DNA from: Rhexocercosporidium sp. MPI-PUGE-AT-0058
Taxonomy: Eukaryota > Ascomycota > Leotiomycetes > Helotiales
DNA: 64,000 bases
Direction: 5' to 3'
NCBI GenBank assembly: GCA_020746875.1
Contig: JAGTJL010000004.1
Span: 2,542,001 to 2,606,000, forward strand
The notes beneath the pieces are model-generated. The model did no database searches. It had not been told where the DNA came from and worked only from the letters and a program-made list of their open reading frames with translations. The position numbers and the translations under genes were made by a program. Of the stretch, positions 1 to 12,746 are shown piece by piece. Each line of letters opens with the position of its first letter. Position 1 is the stretch's first letter.

Positions 1-99
1 GAGCCTCCAAGCTTGATTCTTGAGTTACACAATTTTGATGACCCGCAAGGAGACTCCGAGCATGTCGTGACGCCAGCCGGTATCTTACCTCCTAAATGA
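1..99 (+). CDS. Possible C-terminal fragment of a gene entering from the left
   Basis: Frame 1 is open from the first base to a TGA at 97-99 and reads with ordinary composition, ending in TPAGILPPK. It could be the last exon of a gene that starts outside the window, or an exon of the gene interrupted by the hAT element. No family is recognised. Too short to be sure it is coding. Confidence 0.2.
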   Translation, partial: EPPSLILELHNFDDPQGDSEHVVTPAGILPPK

Positions 100-300
100 C
101 CGTTCATCACTTCCCTCTTTTCGACAGTAGTTCCTCTTCCTTAGAAATTTTACAAAAAAACACATCGAAAACAACAATAAGTTCAGCATAATACCTGCAA
201 AACCGCCAGCTGTTGGAATTGGCGCACTGACTAACTTATTAATCAGCCAGCTACAAGAATATCTTTCCATATCTTCCAAAATTTGCCCGCGAGATGTAGT

Positions 301-934
301 TCAAAATTTGGGATTTTGCTCTTAGGCCTCAGTTAATCACTATCCTCTCAACGGGCTCTGCCGCTCTCAAAACTGCGTGGAGGGAAGATTTAGATGAGCT
401 ATTGAAGATTGAATTGCTGACTGGAAATGTCCCATCTGATGTGCATCTTGATGCAAGAAATCTTTTATCAGCATGCTTGGACTTTCGTCGTGCGTCCAGA
501 TTGAAGTATGGTAAGTCTTGCACGTTTACGCATATGGCGATATAGTTAGATCCTTTTCAGGATACACCGTACTTTGAGCATTAAAATACGCTCTTTGTCT
601 TTTTGTAGAGCTCATGCCAACATGGACACGGAAATCTGGAAATCTAGAACAATTAATAACAATACCATCTCTTATTATGGGAAACTTGCTGCCAAATGGA
701 AGCAAACTTTCCCCGAGCATAATGTATCGGTTTGGGAAGCGACGTCATGTTCTGGTTAAGTTGGGCCTCGATTCATTTCATAACCTCGAGGGGCTCACAA
801 TATTGCATCAATCCGTGCCCAAGCTCTGCAGTCAGGTCAGAGAAGAAGATGACGTTTCTTCCACTTCTCCATCCGGTGGTGGTCAGCAACCTAGATTTCA
901 GCGTGAGAAAAAAAAATCAACTTATTCAATTTAA
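301..934 (+). pseudogene. Unrecognised spliced gene, 3' end interrupted by the hAT transposon
   Basis: Not recognised. A reading frame runs to base 510, where AAG TAT G meets a GTAAGT donor. A TTTTGTAG acceptor at 601-608 lets it continue in phase from 609 with the residues ELMPTWTRKSG. The second exon is open up to the hAT insertion at 898/899. Without the transposon and one copy of its 8-bp target duplication, the frame would end seven codons later at the TAA at 13961-13963 (tail NYTSRT). In the present sequence it instead reads into the transposon end and stops at 934, with the new tail QREKKKSTYSI. The 5' end is unclear: the upstream frame is blocked by a TAG at about 295, so an earlier exon is needed. 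It may still be expressed with an altered C-terminus. Exon structure is my inference from splice signals. Confidence 0.35.
891..898. repeat. hAT target-site duplication, left copy
   Basis: CTAGATTT lies immediately before the left terminal inverted repeat. The same 8 bp recur at 13935-13942 right after the other end. Eight base pairs is the hallmark duplication of hAT elements. Confidence 0.93.
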
Positions 935-2213
935 TCAAGATTAAATCAAGCTTGATTTGATTTGATTTGATTAAGAATTTGATTTAATCAAATTAATTAA
1001 ACGATTATATACGTTTAAAGTAAAAGATTTAGTATAAAGGATAATTTGAATATATTATAAGCTAAGGAATAAATAAAATAATAAAATAATAAGTTAATAA
1101 ACTAATAAACTAAACAGAAATTTAATTAATTTACAATTTCAAAGTTATTTTCCCTTAATCCTTCTTCTTCTTCTTCTTCTTCTTCTTTATTTTCTTTATT
1201 AATATAAAGACCTCAGCTCTTTAAGGCTATTATATACTCAAAAGTATCTTTATTAAGCCTATTTCGGTCTTTATTAATAATTCTAGCTCCTTGATTAAAA
1301 AATCTCTCTGAAGGAGCTGAAGTCGCCGGTATTTGTAAATAAGTACGTGCTAATAGAGATAATACTGGGTATTTAGCTCTGTTATTAAGCCAAAACGTTA
1401 AAGGCTTTACTTAAAAGAATATTAGTAAAGTATTTAATATATTTTAAGTTACTTACTTATCTACTAGCTCTTTTTTCTTTAAAATAAGAGTCTAATTCAT
1501 CTAATTCTTCTTCTTCGTCTTCAATATATATATCTAAATCGTCGTCGTCGTCTTCGATAATATTTAAAGCTAAATTCTCGGTTCGATTAATTAGTAATTG
1601 TATAGCTAAATAATCTTGCTTATAACTATATTAAGTTAGTATTATTAATAATAATAAAAATATAATTAATAACTTACACTCGATACTCTTCGTATAATCG
1701 ATTGTAAATATCTGTAGTTTGACCTCTCGTAAGGCCTATTACTTCTAAACCTTCTCTTTTAATTCTAGGGTCTAAAATCAAAGAGAGGTATAAAGCTTTA
1801 TTATTCGTTGAAATTCCTTGTTTAGGAAAATATTTCCGTAATTTAGCTATTCCTTTATTAATAGCTTCGGTAAAATTCGTATCCTAATTAATTATTAGTA
1901 TTATTTTATAATTATTATTAAAAGTAAGACTTACATTTAATTGAGCTTGAATATTCTCTAATTGAGTATAAATCTTATATACTTCAGGGATTAAATAATA
2001 TATCGTCGGGTATTTCTCGGCTTGTAATTTAGTAGTAGCTTTAACGAATATCGAGAATATCTTAAGGCAACTTTGAAGATATAATATCTCGTGATCGTTT
2101 AATAATAAAGAATCCTTATTCTTCTTAAATAGCTCTGAATCGCTTATATTAATAACCGACTTAATAGCCGGCCAAATATTAAGAAATTCTTTAAGCATAT
2201 TATAAGTAGAGGA

Positions 2214-2218
2214 CTACC
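2214..2218. repeat. Gypsy target-site duplication, left copy
   Basis: CTACC directly precedes the 5' LTR and recurs at 9876-9880 directly after the 3' LTR. A 5-bp duplication fits Ty3/gypsy integrase. Confidence 0.92.
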
Positions 2219-2476
2219 TGTGACGATAGGTGCACTTAGGAGCTTCTCAGCGAGTCAGGGAATCCAGGGGTTTAGAGGTAACTAAGTCATGCCGAGTCGG
2301 ACTAGTACCGGAGGGGTTTCGGAGGAGCTTATATATATGAACTTATACTCTTTTTATTTCTTCTTTCTTTTTTTATCTTTTTATTTCTTTCGTATTAGAC
2401 CTATTAGCTCTCGATAGCCTCAGTTAAAGTATTATTATATACCTCTTATATCGCTTTCTTAGCTAATATCGTTATA
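2219..2476 (+). repeat. 5' long terminal repeat of the gypsy element
   Basis: Begins TGTGACGATAGG and aligns over its whole length with the 3' LTR. Differences are almost all transitions. The 5' copy is richer in T in its second half (for example CTCTTATATCG against CTCTTACACCG in the 3' copy), so its terminal CA has become TA. Confidence 0.92.
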
Positions 2477-5149
2477 TTAAATAAGAAGATTACTTCCGCC
2501 GGAGACGGTTTTATAATACTTTATTAGAGATTCAGTTACTGATATTTCAAAGAATTAAGATTCTAGAGATTTTTTAATAACTAAGAACTAAGGTTTAATT
2601 TAGTAATTCGCAACTAGTAACGCTTGGAGCAGTCTTCGCTGATTACGCTCTAAATAACTTCTTTCGTATAAAGGCCGCTATAGATAGATTTTAAAGAAGT
2701 GTTTTTATTATACCCGGAACTTTATTATTTAAATACGAAACCCTTCCGAATCTGCCTTAAGTCAGATATTTGTTTTTATTAAGACTTATTATATCTTAAT
2801 TAATTGCTGAAGAACTTATTAGATCAGGTCTTTTAGCTGCTACGATCTCCTTAAGAGCGCCTCTTGATTCAGAAATACTTATTGCCTCGCCTCTTAAAAC
2901 TAGCGTCGCTACCCGAAAGAATAAAAGCAAAGCTCGGGACGATACGGATTATAATAACTTTAACGTTTTAAAAGGACTTTTCTAAGCTATTAATAATCGA
3001 ACTAAGAATTAGGCAAATAAGTAAAAAGAACTCTAATTTAGCTTTACTAGAATTGAAGTTATATTCGTAGCCCTTGCTATCTCTCGGCCTAATTCAGTAC
3101 GACCTGACGACGATCCTGAAGAAAACTTTACTTTTTCCGAGCCTTCCGAATTACCTTAAAGTCGCTTACGAATCCTTATTCTTCTTTCATTCCGATTAAT
3201 AGAATTTAATAAAAGTTCGCCAGGAGGTTATGCTTTTCTTACTCCCGGAGCTTATTCAGACTTATTTCGGCCTTTTAAGATTTAATTAATAAAGAAGATT
3301 ATCTTATTAAATAATAGCTTAGACCCCTCGTTTAAATAATAGCGTGCTTTAGTTTAAGATCGCTTAAAAGTTAACGCTGATTTTTATTTAACGGAAAGAG
3401 CTCGTCGTGCTCTCGTTTGGGGATTAATTACCGGAATAGCACGATCTTACTTAGAATTTTAATACTTTTCGGAAACTTATTCTTTTAAAACCGCTAAAGA
3501 GATAATTATACTCTTAGAATCTTATTTCTTAACCGGCTACGAAGCGGACGAGTTCCGGTCTGCTTTCTACGATTTATATATGAACTTTTATTTTAAGAAG
3601 ACTTTTATTAAGTTTAAAGCAAGATTCCAGAGCGCTGCTATTCAAAATAACGTCGTTAAATCGGAATAATTCTTTTATATATAGCAAAAGCTTTCTCCTA
3701 GGCTACAAGACGAGACTTTTATTATTAAGCTAACCTAAGAGAATAATTATAATAAAATAGTTTCTTATCTTATCTCGCTAAACTCAGAGAACCGCCGGAA
3801 TCGTATGCTTAATTTAAATTTCATTTCAACTCGCACTCCGAATATGACCCGGAAGCCGTCCGGTTCGGGTCAGATTATTTCTTCCGCTCAGACGCTTACT
3901 CAAAAAATTACTTTCGCTTATTAATCTTCTTCTGCTTTATTTTAACGCTCTTTTACTTCTTAACGATAATCTACTCCTTTTCTACCGCGCTAAAGCTTTA
4001 TATATCTAAAGCTTCAGACTTTTATAAGCGATAATCTAGTTAAATATTATAATTGCGGTAAATTTAATTATTATAAAAGCGATTACTCCGAGACTCTTAA
4101 AGTTCAGCTCGTAAACGAGAGAATCGAGGAAAAAGGCGTAGAACTAAGAGAAGAATAAGAAGAGTTATTAGAAAAATAAATAAAAGAAAATAAAAAAGCT
4201 TAAGGAAAGACTCCTTCTTAAGTTTACGCAAATATGATTTATTAAAGCTTAATTTAAACTCCCTTATAAAAGAAAAGTAATTCTTAATTTCTTATATTAT
4301 TAGTATGAATAAATATGGCGTTATACTTTCCGCTTTAGCAGATATTAAAGCAAACGGTTACTTCTTCGTGAATCGGACCCTTTTCGTACGCTTTTCGGAG
4401 GCCTTAAGAATAAAGATTCTATTCTTCTTTTATATTATCTTAATCCGTAGTTTCCAGAATTCCGTACGAAGCTACGCTTCTTATTATATACGTCTTTACT
4501 TAATAATAGACGGCAGACGCGTATATAATTGCTTTTTTATTGTACTTGATTTGGGAAATTAAGATATAATAATTAGCGTTAAATAGATAAAATATTTTCG
4601 TATTAAACTCGATTCGGTTAATAATTATCTTATATGGCCTTTCGTATACCTACGAACTCCCTGCTAGACGAAAGAGCTAATCTTATCGCTTCTTGCTAAA
4701 GCTAAAGCAAGAATTATTAATTATTACTAGCTAAATACTAACTGATGTGATTTAGTTATAAATTAAATTAATCGGAGACGACGATACTATTAATTCGCTA
4801 TCAATTATATATAAGTATCGACGTTACCGGAGAATCCTTTTAAGGAATAAGAGCCAGAAACAGCTCCGGAACCCCTATTATTAGAAGTCGGAAAACTAAA
4901 GGCAAAGAAGCCTCGTTTACGATTACGCCGTCTCCCGGAATCTGCTGCAACTCCGCAGAGAACTTCCTTTTTTATTTATAAGATTAGCGTAAATATATTT
5001 TATTTTAATATAAAAAGCAAGAATATTAAATTCTTTATAATTAATATTTATGAAATAAACCGAGTCTTACAAGAAAGATATGAAAAGAAGAATCCGAATA
5101 TCCTCCGGATCGTGGCCGAAAAGCTTTCGAAATAATATTAATTTTTTAA

Positions 5150-5990
5150 AGAAATATTTTTTAAGACGGAATTAAACGTTTTGCTACTTTATTAATACTA
5201 CGATTATAAGATTCAACTAAAAGCTTTATTACCTGATTCTTACTTTCTTTTATATCGTTAATTAATAGAAGAATTGAAAGTATTAAAAGAATACCTCTTA
5301 AAGAACTTTAATAAAAGGTTTATCGAGACGAATTAAAGTCTTTTCGCTTCTCTTGTTCTTTTTATAAAGAAGAGTAATAAAAAGTTACGTTTCTGTATTA
5401 ATTACCGTCGTTTGAATACGCTAACGCGAAAGGACTTATATTTTATATCGAGAATCGACGAGCTCTTTTCTTGCGTATCGAAAGCTAAAGTATTTATTAA
5501 ACTCGATATTCGGGCCGCATTTAATCGCATCCGAATGGACCCTGAGTCGGAAAAGTATACGACCTTCCGCACTCGGTATAGGATTTATAAATATAAAGTA
5601 TTACCTTTTAGATTTTATAACGGATTAAGCACGTATTAACGTTATATAAACGACGTATTACTGGATTATTTAGACGACTTCTGTATAATATACCTTAATA
5701 ATATCTTAATCTACTCGGAATCGATAGAGGAGTATGAAGAATATATTAAAATAATTCTGAAACGGCTTATGGAAGCTAGCTTGCAAGCCGATATTAAAAA
5801 ATATGAATTCTACGTTATTCGTATTAAATACTTAAGTTATATCGTAATTATAAAAAGAATTAAAGCCGACTCAGAGAAAGTAAAGCTATTACGGAACTGG
5901 AAATACTTAAAGACTATTATAATAACGAAGTCTTTCTTAAGTTTCTGCGGTTTTTACTGATAATTTATTCGCAATTTTGGACTTATCGCG
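5150..5990 (+). pseudogene. Gypsy reverse transcriptase domain with mutated catalytic motif
   Basis: The palm region is readable: LNTLTRKDLYFISRIDELF, then a substrate-binding stretch VFIKLDIRAAFNRIRM, then VLPFRFYNGLSTY. The second catalytic motif, normally YLDD, reads YLNN at about 5691-5702 (TAC CTT AAT AAT). Both Asp-to-Asn changes are G-to-A transitions expected from RIP. The enzyme needs these aspartates to bind metal, so this copy cannot work even apart from its stops (for example TAA at 5638). Confidence 0.85.
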
Positions 5991-8900
5991 AAGCTTCTTT
6001 TTACGCTTACCCGACTTACGATTCTTTGGAATTAAACGGAAGAATATAAAAAAGCTTTTAAAAAGTTATAGAATTAATTATTAGCCGTATAAAAGATTTA
6101 TTATTTCAATCCCGATTTATTAACGCGATTAGAAACCGATACTTCTGATAAAGTAATTATAAGCGTAGTTTCTTAATAATACGTTAACGGATTATAATAC
6201 TCCTTAAGATTCTACTCCTACGTCTTAAATAGTTATAAGTTTAATTAAGAAATCCACGACAAAAAACTTTATACGATCGTAGGATCGTTTTATAAGTAGC
6301 GTCCTAAACTCATGTCTATTCGGACCAGACTCGGAGTATATTCGGATTACCGATTCCTGAAGTATTTTATAATAATAAAAGTCTTTATAAGTAAGCAGGT
6401 TTAATAGATAGAATTCTTATTTGATTTTAATTTCCAGATTATATATACGCTAAGTAAATAAAATTAAAAAATTAATATTCTTAGCTAGAAAAAATAAGAT
6501 TTAAAAGTCTAAGAGAAAGTGAAATTAAATAGCCGATTTAAAGTCTTACTTGCGCTTAATCGCTTTAATTTTAGAATTAATACGAAATTAGCGAATAAAT
6601 TTATAATTAATATTATTTCTTTTTATTTTTTTTTCTTAGAAATAAAAGACGCTGTTAACGATTCGACTCTAAAGCTATTTAGAACTTTTTTTAATCTTAT
6701 TAAAAAGTTTTATTAAAATAATTGCGAGTCTTTTATAAAAGAACGGAAGTTCTTACTTAAGGATTATACGATAATAAACGGATTCTTATACTTTAAAAGC
6801 CGTTTATATATATAAAAGAATACTTTGCTATATACTAAACTGATCCGAGAGGCTTATAACTAGCCGTTTATAACGTATCTAAGTAGAAAGAAGACTTATT
6901 AGCTCCTTGCTCTTAAGTATTACTAGTTCGGAATAAGTTCGGATTATATCCGGTATATAAGAAATTACAGAACTTATTAATATTCTTATTCTAAATAAAT
7001 TAAGTAATAAGAGTTCTTATATCTTTTACTTATTCCCGCATATCTTATGCAGTACTTATATATAAATTATAAGGATTTTTTAAAAGATAAATACGGTTTT
7101 AACCGAATCTTAGTATTTATTAACCGCCTCGAAAAGGATTCCGTTATAATTCCTTATTATTAAGATATCGACGCTCGTAGTATTACTTAATTATTTATTT
7201 AATAAATTTACCGATTCGGATATACTCCGGAGACGATTATATCTGACCGCGGCGCTCAGTTTATTTCTTTTTTTTAAAAAGAATTCTATCGTATTATCGG
7301 CGTTAAGATTAAGCTTTTTATAGCTTATTATAAGGAAACGGACGGATAAACAGAGATCATGAATCGCTATATCGATTAAAAGCTCAGATTATTCGTCATT
7401 TATTATTAAGATAACTGAAGTAAGTTAATACTTTTAATCGATAAAACTTAAATATCTCTGCCTTACGAATTTATTAATATGGCTTCGTATCAGCTTAAAT
7501 TCGGCATAGAATTACGTAATAGTTAGGATTGAAAGACGCTTAAAGCTATTATTTTATTAAAAAAGCTTAATTACGCCGACGTAAAAAAGCTAGCTTAACG
7601 TATAAAATAAACGTAGAAAATTATTAAAGGAAATATATAAGCCGCTTAAGACCGTATAACCCGCGTAATAAACCAGAAACAGAAGCTTATCGACTAAGAA
7701 GTCGGAGAAAAGATCTTCTTATTAATTAAGAACTTCAAGAATTATCGTTTTAGTCGTAAACTTATAAATTAATAAAAAAGCTCCTTTAAGATTTTAGAAA
7801 AGATAAGCTACTTTTATAAGCTAGAATTACTTGCAAGCTCTTAAATATACGACGTATTTGTATTAGAATTCTTTTTTAAGAACCCGAAAGACTTTTTATT
7901 AAGTTAAAAGACGCCGAAACTTCTTCCGGAGGTTATCGAGGGTCAGGAAGAATAGGAAATCGAGGAAATCCTTAGTATTAAACTATATCGTAACGTACTT
8001 AAATATCAGGTGAAATAACTAAGCCATAATTCTGATTTATAGTAATATAATACTTCCGATTTAATAAGATCGCCTTACAAATTAAGAGATTTCTATACGG
8101 CGTATTCTAATAGACCGGGACTACCTTGAAACTTATCCGAATGGCTTAAGGCTTGAGAATCAGGGGAAAACGATTATAATTACTTGAAAAATAACAGATT
8201 ATAACTTCCTTCCGAGATAGCAAAACGACGACGTTAATTAATAGCTATTTATTTTCTGATTTAAAGTACTAACGGGGCCTTACGACTGTACTTTAATAAG
8301 AACTTAGTTACCGATTTTATTATAAACGGCTATTTTCGTATAAGAGTTTGAAGAAAATAACGATTATAAAAGACTACCGAAACTAATCCGAAATAAGGCT
8401 TTTTAATTCTTATTAAAGGAGTTCTCTTCTTCTCCCGATAGAAGCTCGGTTAGCTCGTTATCTGATCTTTTATAAGAAAGGCCAAACTTCTTTTTCTTCT
8501 TCCTCTTTTTAATAATAGCAGTAGCCGCTTTACGCTTAATACTATTACGACGTATGCGGCGACGAGCTATACTTATATCTTTATCCTTATCCTCCTCTTC
8601 CTTTTTACTATTAGTATTATTACTACGGCGAGTTATTCTAATTACCGAAGTAACGAAGACTCGCGAGAACTCTAGTAAGGCTTTTAAGTATCAGATATTA
8701 ATATTACTTATAATAAATTCAACGACTTATAATAACGTTATCTGATTGCTTAGATATAATATAATAGAGAGCCCGAGTCTCTTTTAACACCGCAAACCCC
8801 AGCTCTTTTATAGTTTTAAGCGCTTCTGCGGTCGTTATAAGTAATACCTCGTCGATCGACGAAGCGGCAACTTAGATTTCCGCATTATCGGCAGCTACTA

Positions 8901-9604
8901 ATAACGCGTCGTACTCCGGGCTTATAAACCACGGAAGTTAAAAAGTCAAAAGTATTAGTATCGGACTCGTTTCGGAAGTTTTCCGGACTTTAATTTATAA
9001 GGCGGCAAGATCTCTTCTAAGCTATGTAATAAGTATATTTCTTCGAGCTACTCTTGTCGAAGTAATAAGAGTGGCCCGGCTCCTTCGCTATCCGGCGCAC
9101 GCAACGCACGTAGCAGTTGCGGTAGGCCGCCGCTAAGGCTCCTAATAGGGTTAAAAGAAGTATTATTATAATCAGAATTCGGATTTTGCCATAAAAGTCA
9201 CGGGATTTCATTTACTTATTGTTATTTGTTTATTTTAATTGATTAGCTATACGTGTTAATAATTACATAACGCAGATCGATAATTTGAAGTAACTTACGG
9301 AGAAGTATATATTGCTAAAAGAAGAAGAATCAACTCCTTAGAAAGTTTAACGTATATATGCGCTAATATAAGCAAACAAATCGATGGCGCTAAGGCAGTA
9401 TAATACGATAAGTAACGGACCAGATTCGGACGCTTATTCTATTAATTAAACAAATAAAAGCTCGCTTTCTTATAATATATTATTTGCTATTATACAGGAC
9501 CTCGCTTACGCTCGCGTAACCTCGCTTGACCTCGGATAAGAGCCCTCAGCACCGCAATAATACTAAATTACGATTAATTAGAGATTAAAGATAATCTCTC
9601 TTTT

Positions 9605-9614
9605 AGGAAAGGAG
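9605..9614 (+). promoter_or_regulatory. Polypurine tract of the gypsy element
   Basis: AGGAAAGGAG lies three bases before the 3' LTR start at 9618, the normal place for the plus-strand priming site of an LTR retrotransposon. Confidence 0.6.
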
Positions 9615-9617
9615 TAA

Positions 9618-9875
9618 TATAATAATAAGTGCACTTAAGAGCTTCTTAGCGAGTCAGGGAATCCAGGGGTTTAGAGGTAACTAAGTTATGCCGAGTCGGA
9701 CTAGTACCGGAAGAGTTTCGGAGGAGCTTATATATATGAACTCATACTCCTTCCACTCTTTCTTTCCTTCTTCATCTTCTTGTTTCCTTCGTATTAGACT
9801 TATTAGCTCTCGATAGCCTCAGCTAAAGTACTACCATATACCTCTTACACCGCTCTCTTGGCTAGTGTCGTTACA
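9618..9875 (+). repeat. 3' long terminal repeat of the gypsy element
   Basis: Same 258-bp length as the 5' LTR; ends GTCGTTACA, followed by the CTACC duplication. Its first bases (TATAATAATAAG) correspond to TGTGACGATAGG of the 5' LTR through transitions only, while its second half keeps more C than the 5' copy. Confidence 0.92.
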
Positions 9876-9880
9876 CTACC
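9876..9880. repeat. Gypsy target-site duplication, right copy
   Basis: CTACC, identical to 2214-2218. Confidence 0.92.
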
Positions 9881-10923
9881 GAGTCTTTTGATCTAAAAAT
9901 AGTTAGTAAATTATTAATAAAAGTATTATAAATTAAATATAAAACTCACCTAATTGAGGTATTTTAGGGCTTTCTATTTCTAAAGCGTCGATTTGTCTTC
10001 TTAATAATCGCCGATTTTCTTGCGAATACTTAATTCCGATAATGATTTTACGAATCTTTTTCCATAAGCTAGAAGGTGTGCCTATTAATTATTAGTTATA
10101 AGAGTTATATTATTAATTAATAAATAAATATAAACTTATTACTATTAAGCTCTTATATATTAGCTTCTTCGTTCTCGATATCGAAAATTTCTCGGTTATC
10201 AAGATCATTATAAGCGTCTTTAATAAGAGCTTTTAATATATCTTGAACTGCGAGATTTAATACGTGCGCTAAACACGGTATATCTCCGGTAAATTTAATA
10301 CCTTTTACTAAATAATACCTTTTAAAGGCACTAATAAGGGTATCATTTGGACTTGCGTTATTTCTAATAATACTATTTATTTAATATTAGTTAAATATAT
10401 AATAATAATAAATTAAAAAGAGCTAACGTACCTAGTAATATTATATTCAATATTATACTCTTTTAAAGTCTCTAATAAGACTTTATTTAAATATAAGCCA
10501 GAGTGTTTATCTTTTAGATCGCTCATAGCTAACAAATATGACTTAAGTTCGAAATCCGTATTTATAAAATGGCTATTTAATAGTTAGTTAATAGTAATAT
10601 TAATAAATAAAGATATTACTTACATCGTAATACCAAGATAAGAGTCTTGATTAATAGCGGTCCACCCGTCTAAGGTAATAGAAAAGCTACCATTTGACTT
10701 AATATTATTAATAAGCTCTTCTTTAATAAGAGACTTTTTCTCTTTATAAAAAGAAATTAAGTCATCTTTAAGAGCCTTATAATATAAAGCAGGTATATCC
10801 CTATATATAGTTAGTAAGTAATAAAAGAATTTATTAAATTAAGCTTACTTTAATAAATATAATAATAGTTCTTTAAACGAAGAAGAAGTAATAGATCGGA
10901 AAGACAAATTATTTGTTATAATA

Positions 10924-12746
10924 AGTCCCCACCCCACCATTCCGATCGCCCCCCTATTCCGTTCACCCCGCAATTTACCACCATTTAGAAAAAACACTTA
11001 ATAACTCTACAACGCCTTTACTTATGTATAATCTTTTTCAGAATCAGAATCTTTTGCTGAATCTGAATTAATAAGTACAATTTCTTGCTCTCTAGCTGCA
11101 ATTTGAGCTCTTTGAATAGCCTGGATATTCGCAAACTTGGAATTTGGGCTAGTTTGAACCTTCCGTTTTTTCCGTGGCTTTAATTGATTTAATTTAGCTT
11201 CTAATTGCTGTATCTTCATCTCTGCCTGACTAAGAGCGAAATCCTTTTGGTCTAAAGCCTTTATAGCTTTTTTGAAGAGTAGTCGTCGCGTTGGAAAGTT
11301 GTTATGTGCTGATTTGGTCAAAGTGTTGATCTGTAATCGGAATTCTTTGCCTGCTTTTGGCGTAGATTATACAATTGATGATTCCTCTACTTCTTTAGTA
11401 GCCTGGAGGTCTTCAGAAACACTATTTTCCAGCTCTTTATTACTATTCTCCAAGAGTAATCGGCTCATGAGTGGTTTCGCTATACTCATTGGCCATAACC
11501 CGGTAGCTCTCCAGCCAGATTTGATATTCATATCCGTTAGGCTCTCTTTCCGTGCTTTGTAATAGCATATCAAGAAGTTACGCTTGCCAATTGGGGTAGA
11601 ATCAGTTATTGATGCTAAAAGATTAAGGTGTTTCCGGTAGGCTGCTTTGAGAGGAGAGAAAATCGACAAATCTAACGGTTATAAGACGTGCGACGTATGT
11701 GCAGGTAAAAACAATAGAAATATATTGTATTCTAAGCACTTCCATATGAATTCCGTAGTCTTATGACTTCTATGGCTGTCTAAGACTAGTAATCGAGGTT
11801 TTTGATCACGTGGTTGCGTCTGGGGAATGAAGACCTTTTCCAGCTATTCCAATGCGGTAGTATTATCTGTCCATCTATTCTCTGTTGCTGTAAACTTCCA
11901 TTCCTTGAATAAGTTGATATCTGCTGGAAACTATTGTTGCTGGACCGATTTTCCCTTGTATATTACAAGTGGAGTAATTTTCTTGCCGGTTGCAGAGATG
12001 CATTCAATGAAAGAGGTCTAATTCCGGGAACCAGGCTGTTTCCGCTGTATAAAACGTCGGTTTTTATGGCTAATAACTAAGCTATTGATTCCAAAGCCTT
12101 CCATAATCCCTGCCTCATTTATATTCTAACGATTTTCAGGTAGAATTGCCTTAATAGCTGGAATCTGCATTTTTTGGAACTACGGCTTAATAATATCGGA
12201 TGTTGCGTTATTAACACGTACAGAATCAATGGAATATTGCTTCTTAGTGCTTAGAACAGGATTCCGCTTGAAAAACCGCTGTACCTATCGTTTTCCGAGT
12301 AGTATAGAGTTCTTTTGAAGTGCACAAAGTCGGTTCCCAAAAAGCCGCACTTGCGCATGGGTAACACTGAACCCTAATGTCTCTTGAGTCAAAACCCAGT
12401 GCGTAAGACGCTCTTCTAATATCGTGGGTAGCTTTTGCAAGTGACTAGCAGCTTGTTGATAGGTATTTGTGCCATGAAATCGACCTTGGAGGGTAGACTG
12501 TGGTATACCCCACTCTTTTGCAGCGCATCGCAAGGACTTGCCATTTTCAATCGCACGCAGAGCCAGAACTACGTCGTCTTCAGTATATTTCGGCTTCATT
12601 GTCGTCTTAATTCAGATTCTAAAAATAAAGAAAATCGATAAGAGAATAAGAAAGTTATTAATTATTAAAAGTAAGTAAGTAGAAAAGCGGTGTGTTAAGC
12701 GAGGTGAACGGAATGGGGGGGCGATCGGAATGGTGGGGTGGGGACT
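10924..12746 (-). mobile_element. Fot1/pogo-type Tc1/mariner transposon nested in the hAT element
   Basis: Ends are inverted repeats of about 44 bp beginning AGTCCCCACCCCACCATTCC, nearly identical on both sides, with TA at 10922-10923 and 12747-12748. Length 1823 bp is normal for Fot1-like elements. It carries a minus-strand transposase. Base composition is visibly less AT-rich than the surrounding hAT DNA, which suggests a later arrival or weaker RIP. Confidence 0.92.
11022..12599 (-). pseudogene. Fot1/pogo transposase, inactivated
   Basis: Minus-strand reading starts at 12599 with MKPKYTEDDVVLALRAIENG, a psq-type helix-turn-helix (IPQSTLQGRFHG), followed by the start of a CENP-B-like second DNA-binding domain. 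The DDE part is readable at about 11820-11370: LLVLDSHRSHKTTEF, then LPAHTSHVL, an in-frame TAG where the family has Gln, then PLDLSIFSPLKAAYR and GWRATGLWPM. The lysine-rich C-terminal part ends at 11022. Stops and frame breaks lie between blocks, so no full-length transposase is made. Identity rests on these conserved blocks and the element ends. Confidence 0.85.

Larger units (their letters stand above)
2219..9875 (+). mobile_element. Ty3/gypsy LTR retrotransposon (chromodomain type), full length but RIP-inactivated
   Basis: Two 258-bp LTRs (2219-2476 and 9618-9875) flanked by CTACC enclose about 7.1 kb. Internal order on the plus strand: gag-like region about 2900-4140; protease/reverse transcriptase about 4700-5990; RNase H about 6000-6450; integrase about 6850-7650, including a readable SDRGAQF core motif near 7235; then a chromodomain near 7910-8040 (EIEEILSIKLYRNVLKYQVK). 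This order (RT before integrase, C-terminal chromodomain) defines the fungal Ty3/gypsy chromovirus group. Frames are broken by many TAA/TAG codons that look like C-to-T changes of CAA/CAG. It is inserted in the hAT element, so it is younger than that insertion. Confidence 0.93.

Noticed and set aside
11022..11321. Separate small Lys/Gln-rich gene
   Set aside because: It is the C-terminal part of the Fot1/pogo transposase, in line with the DDE block upstream.
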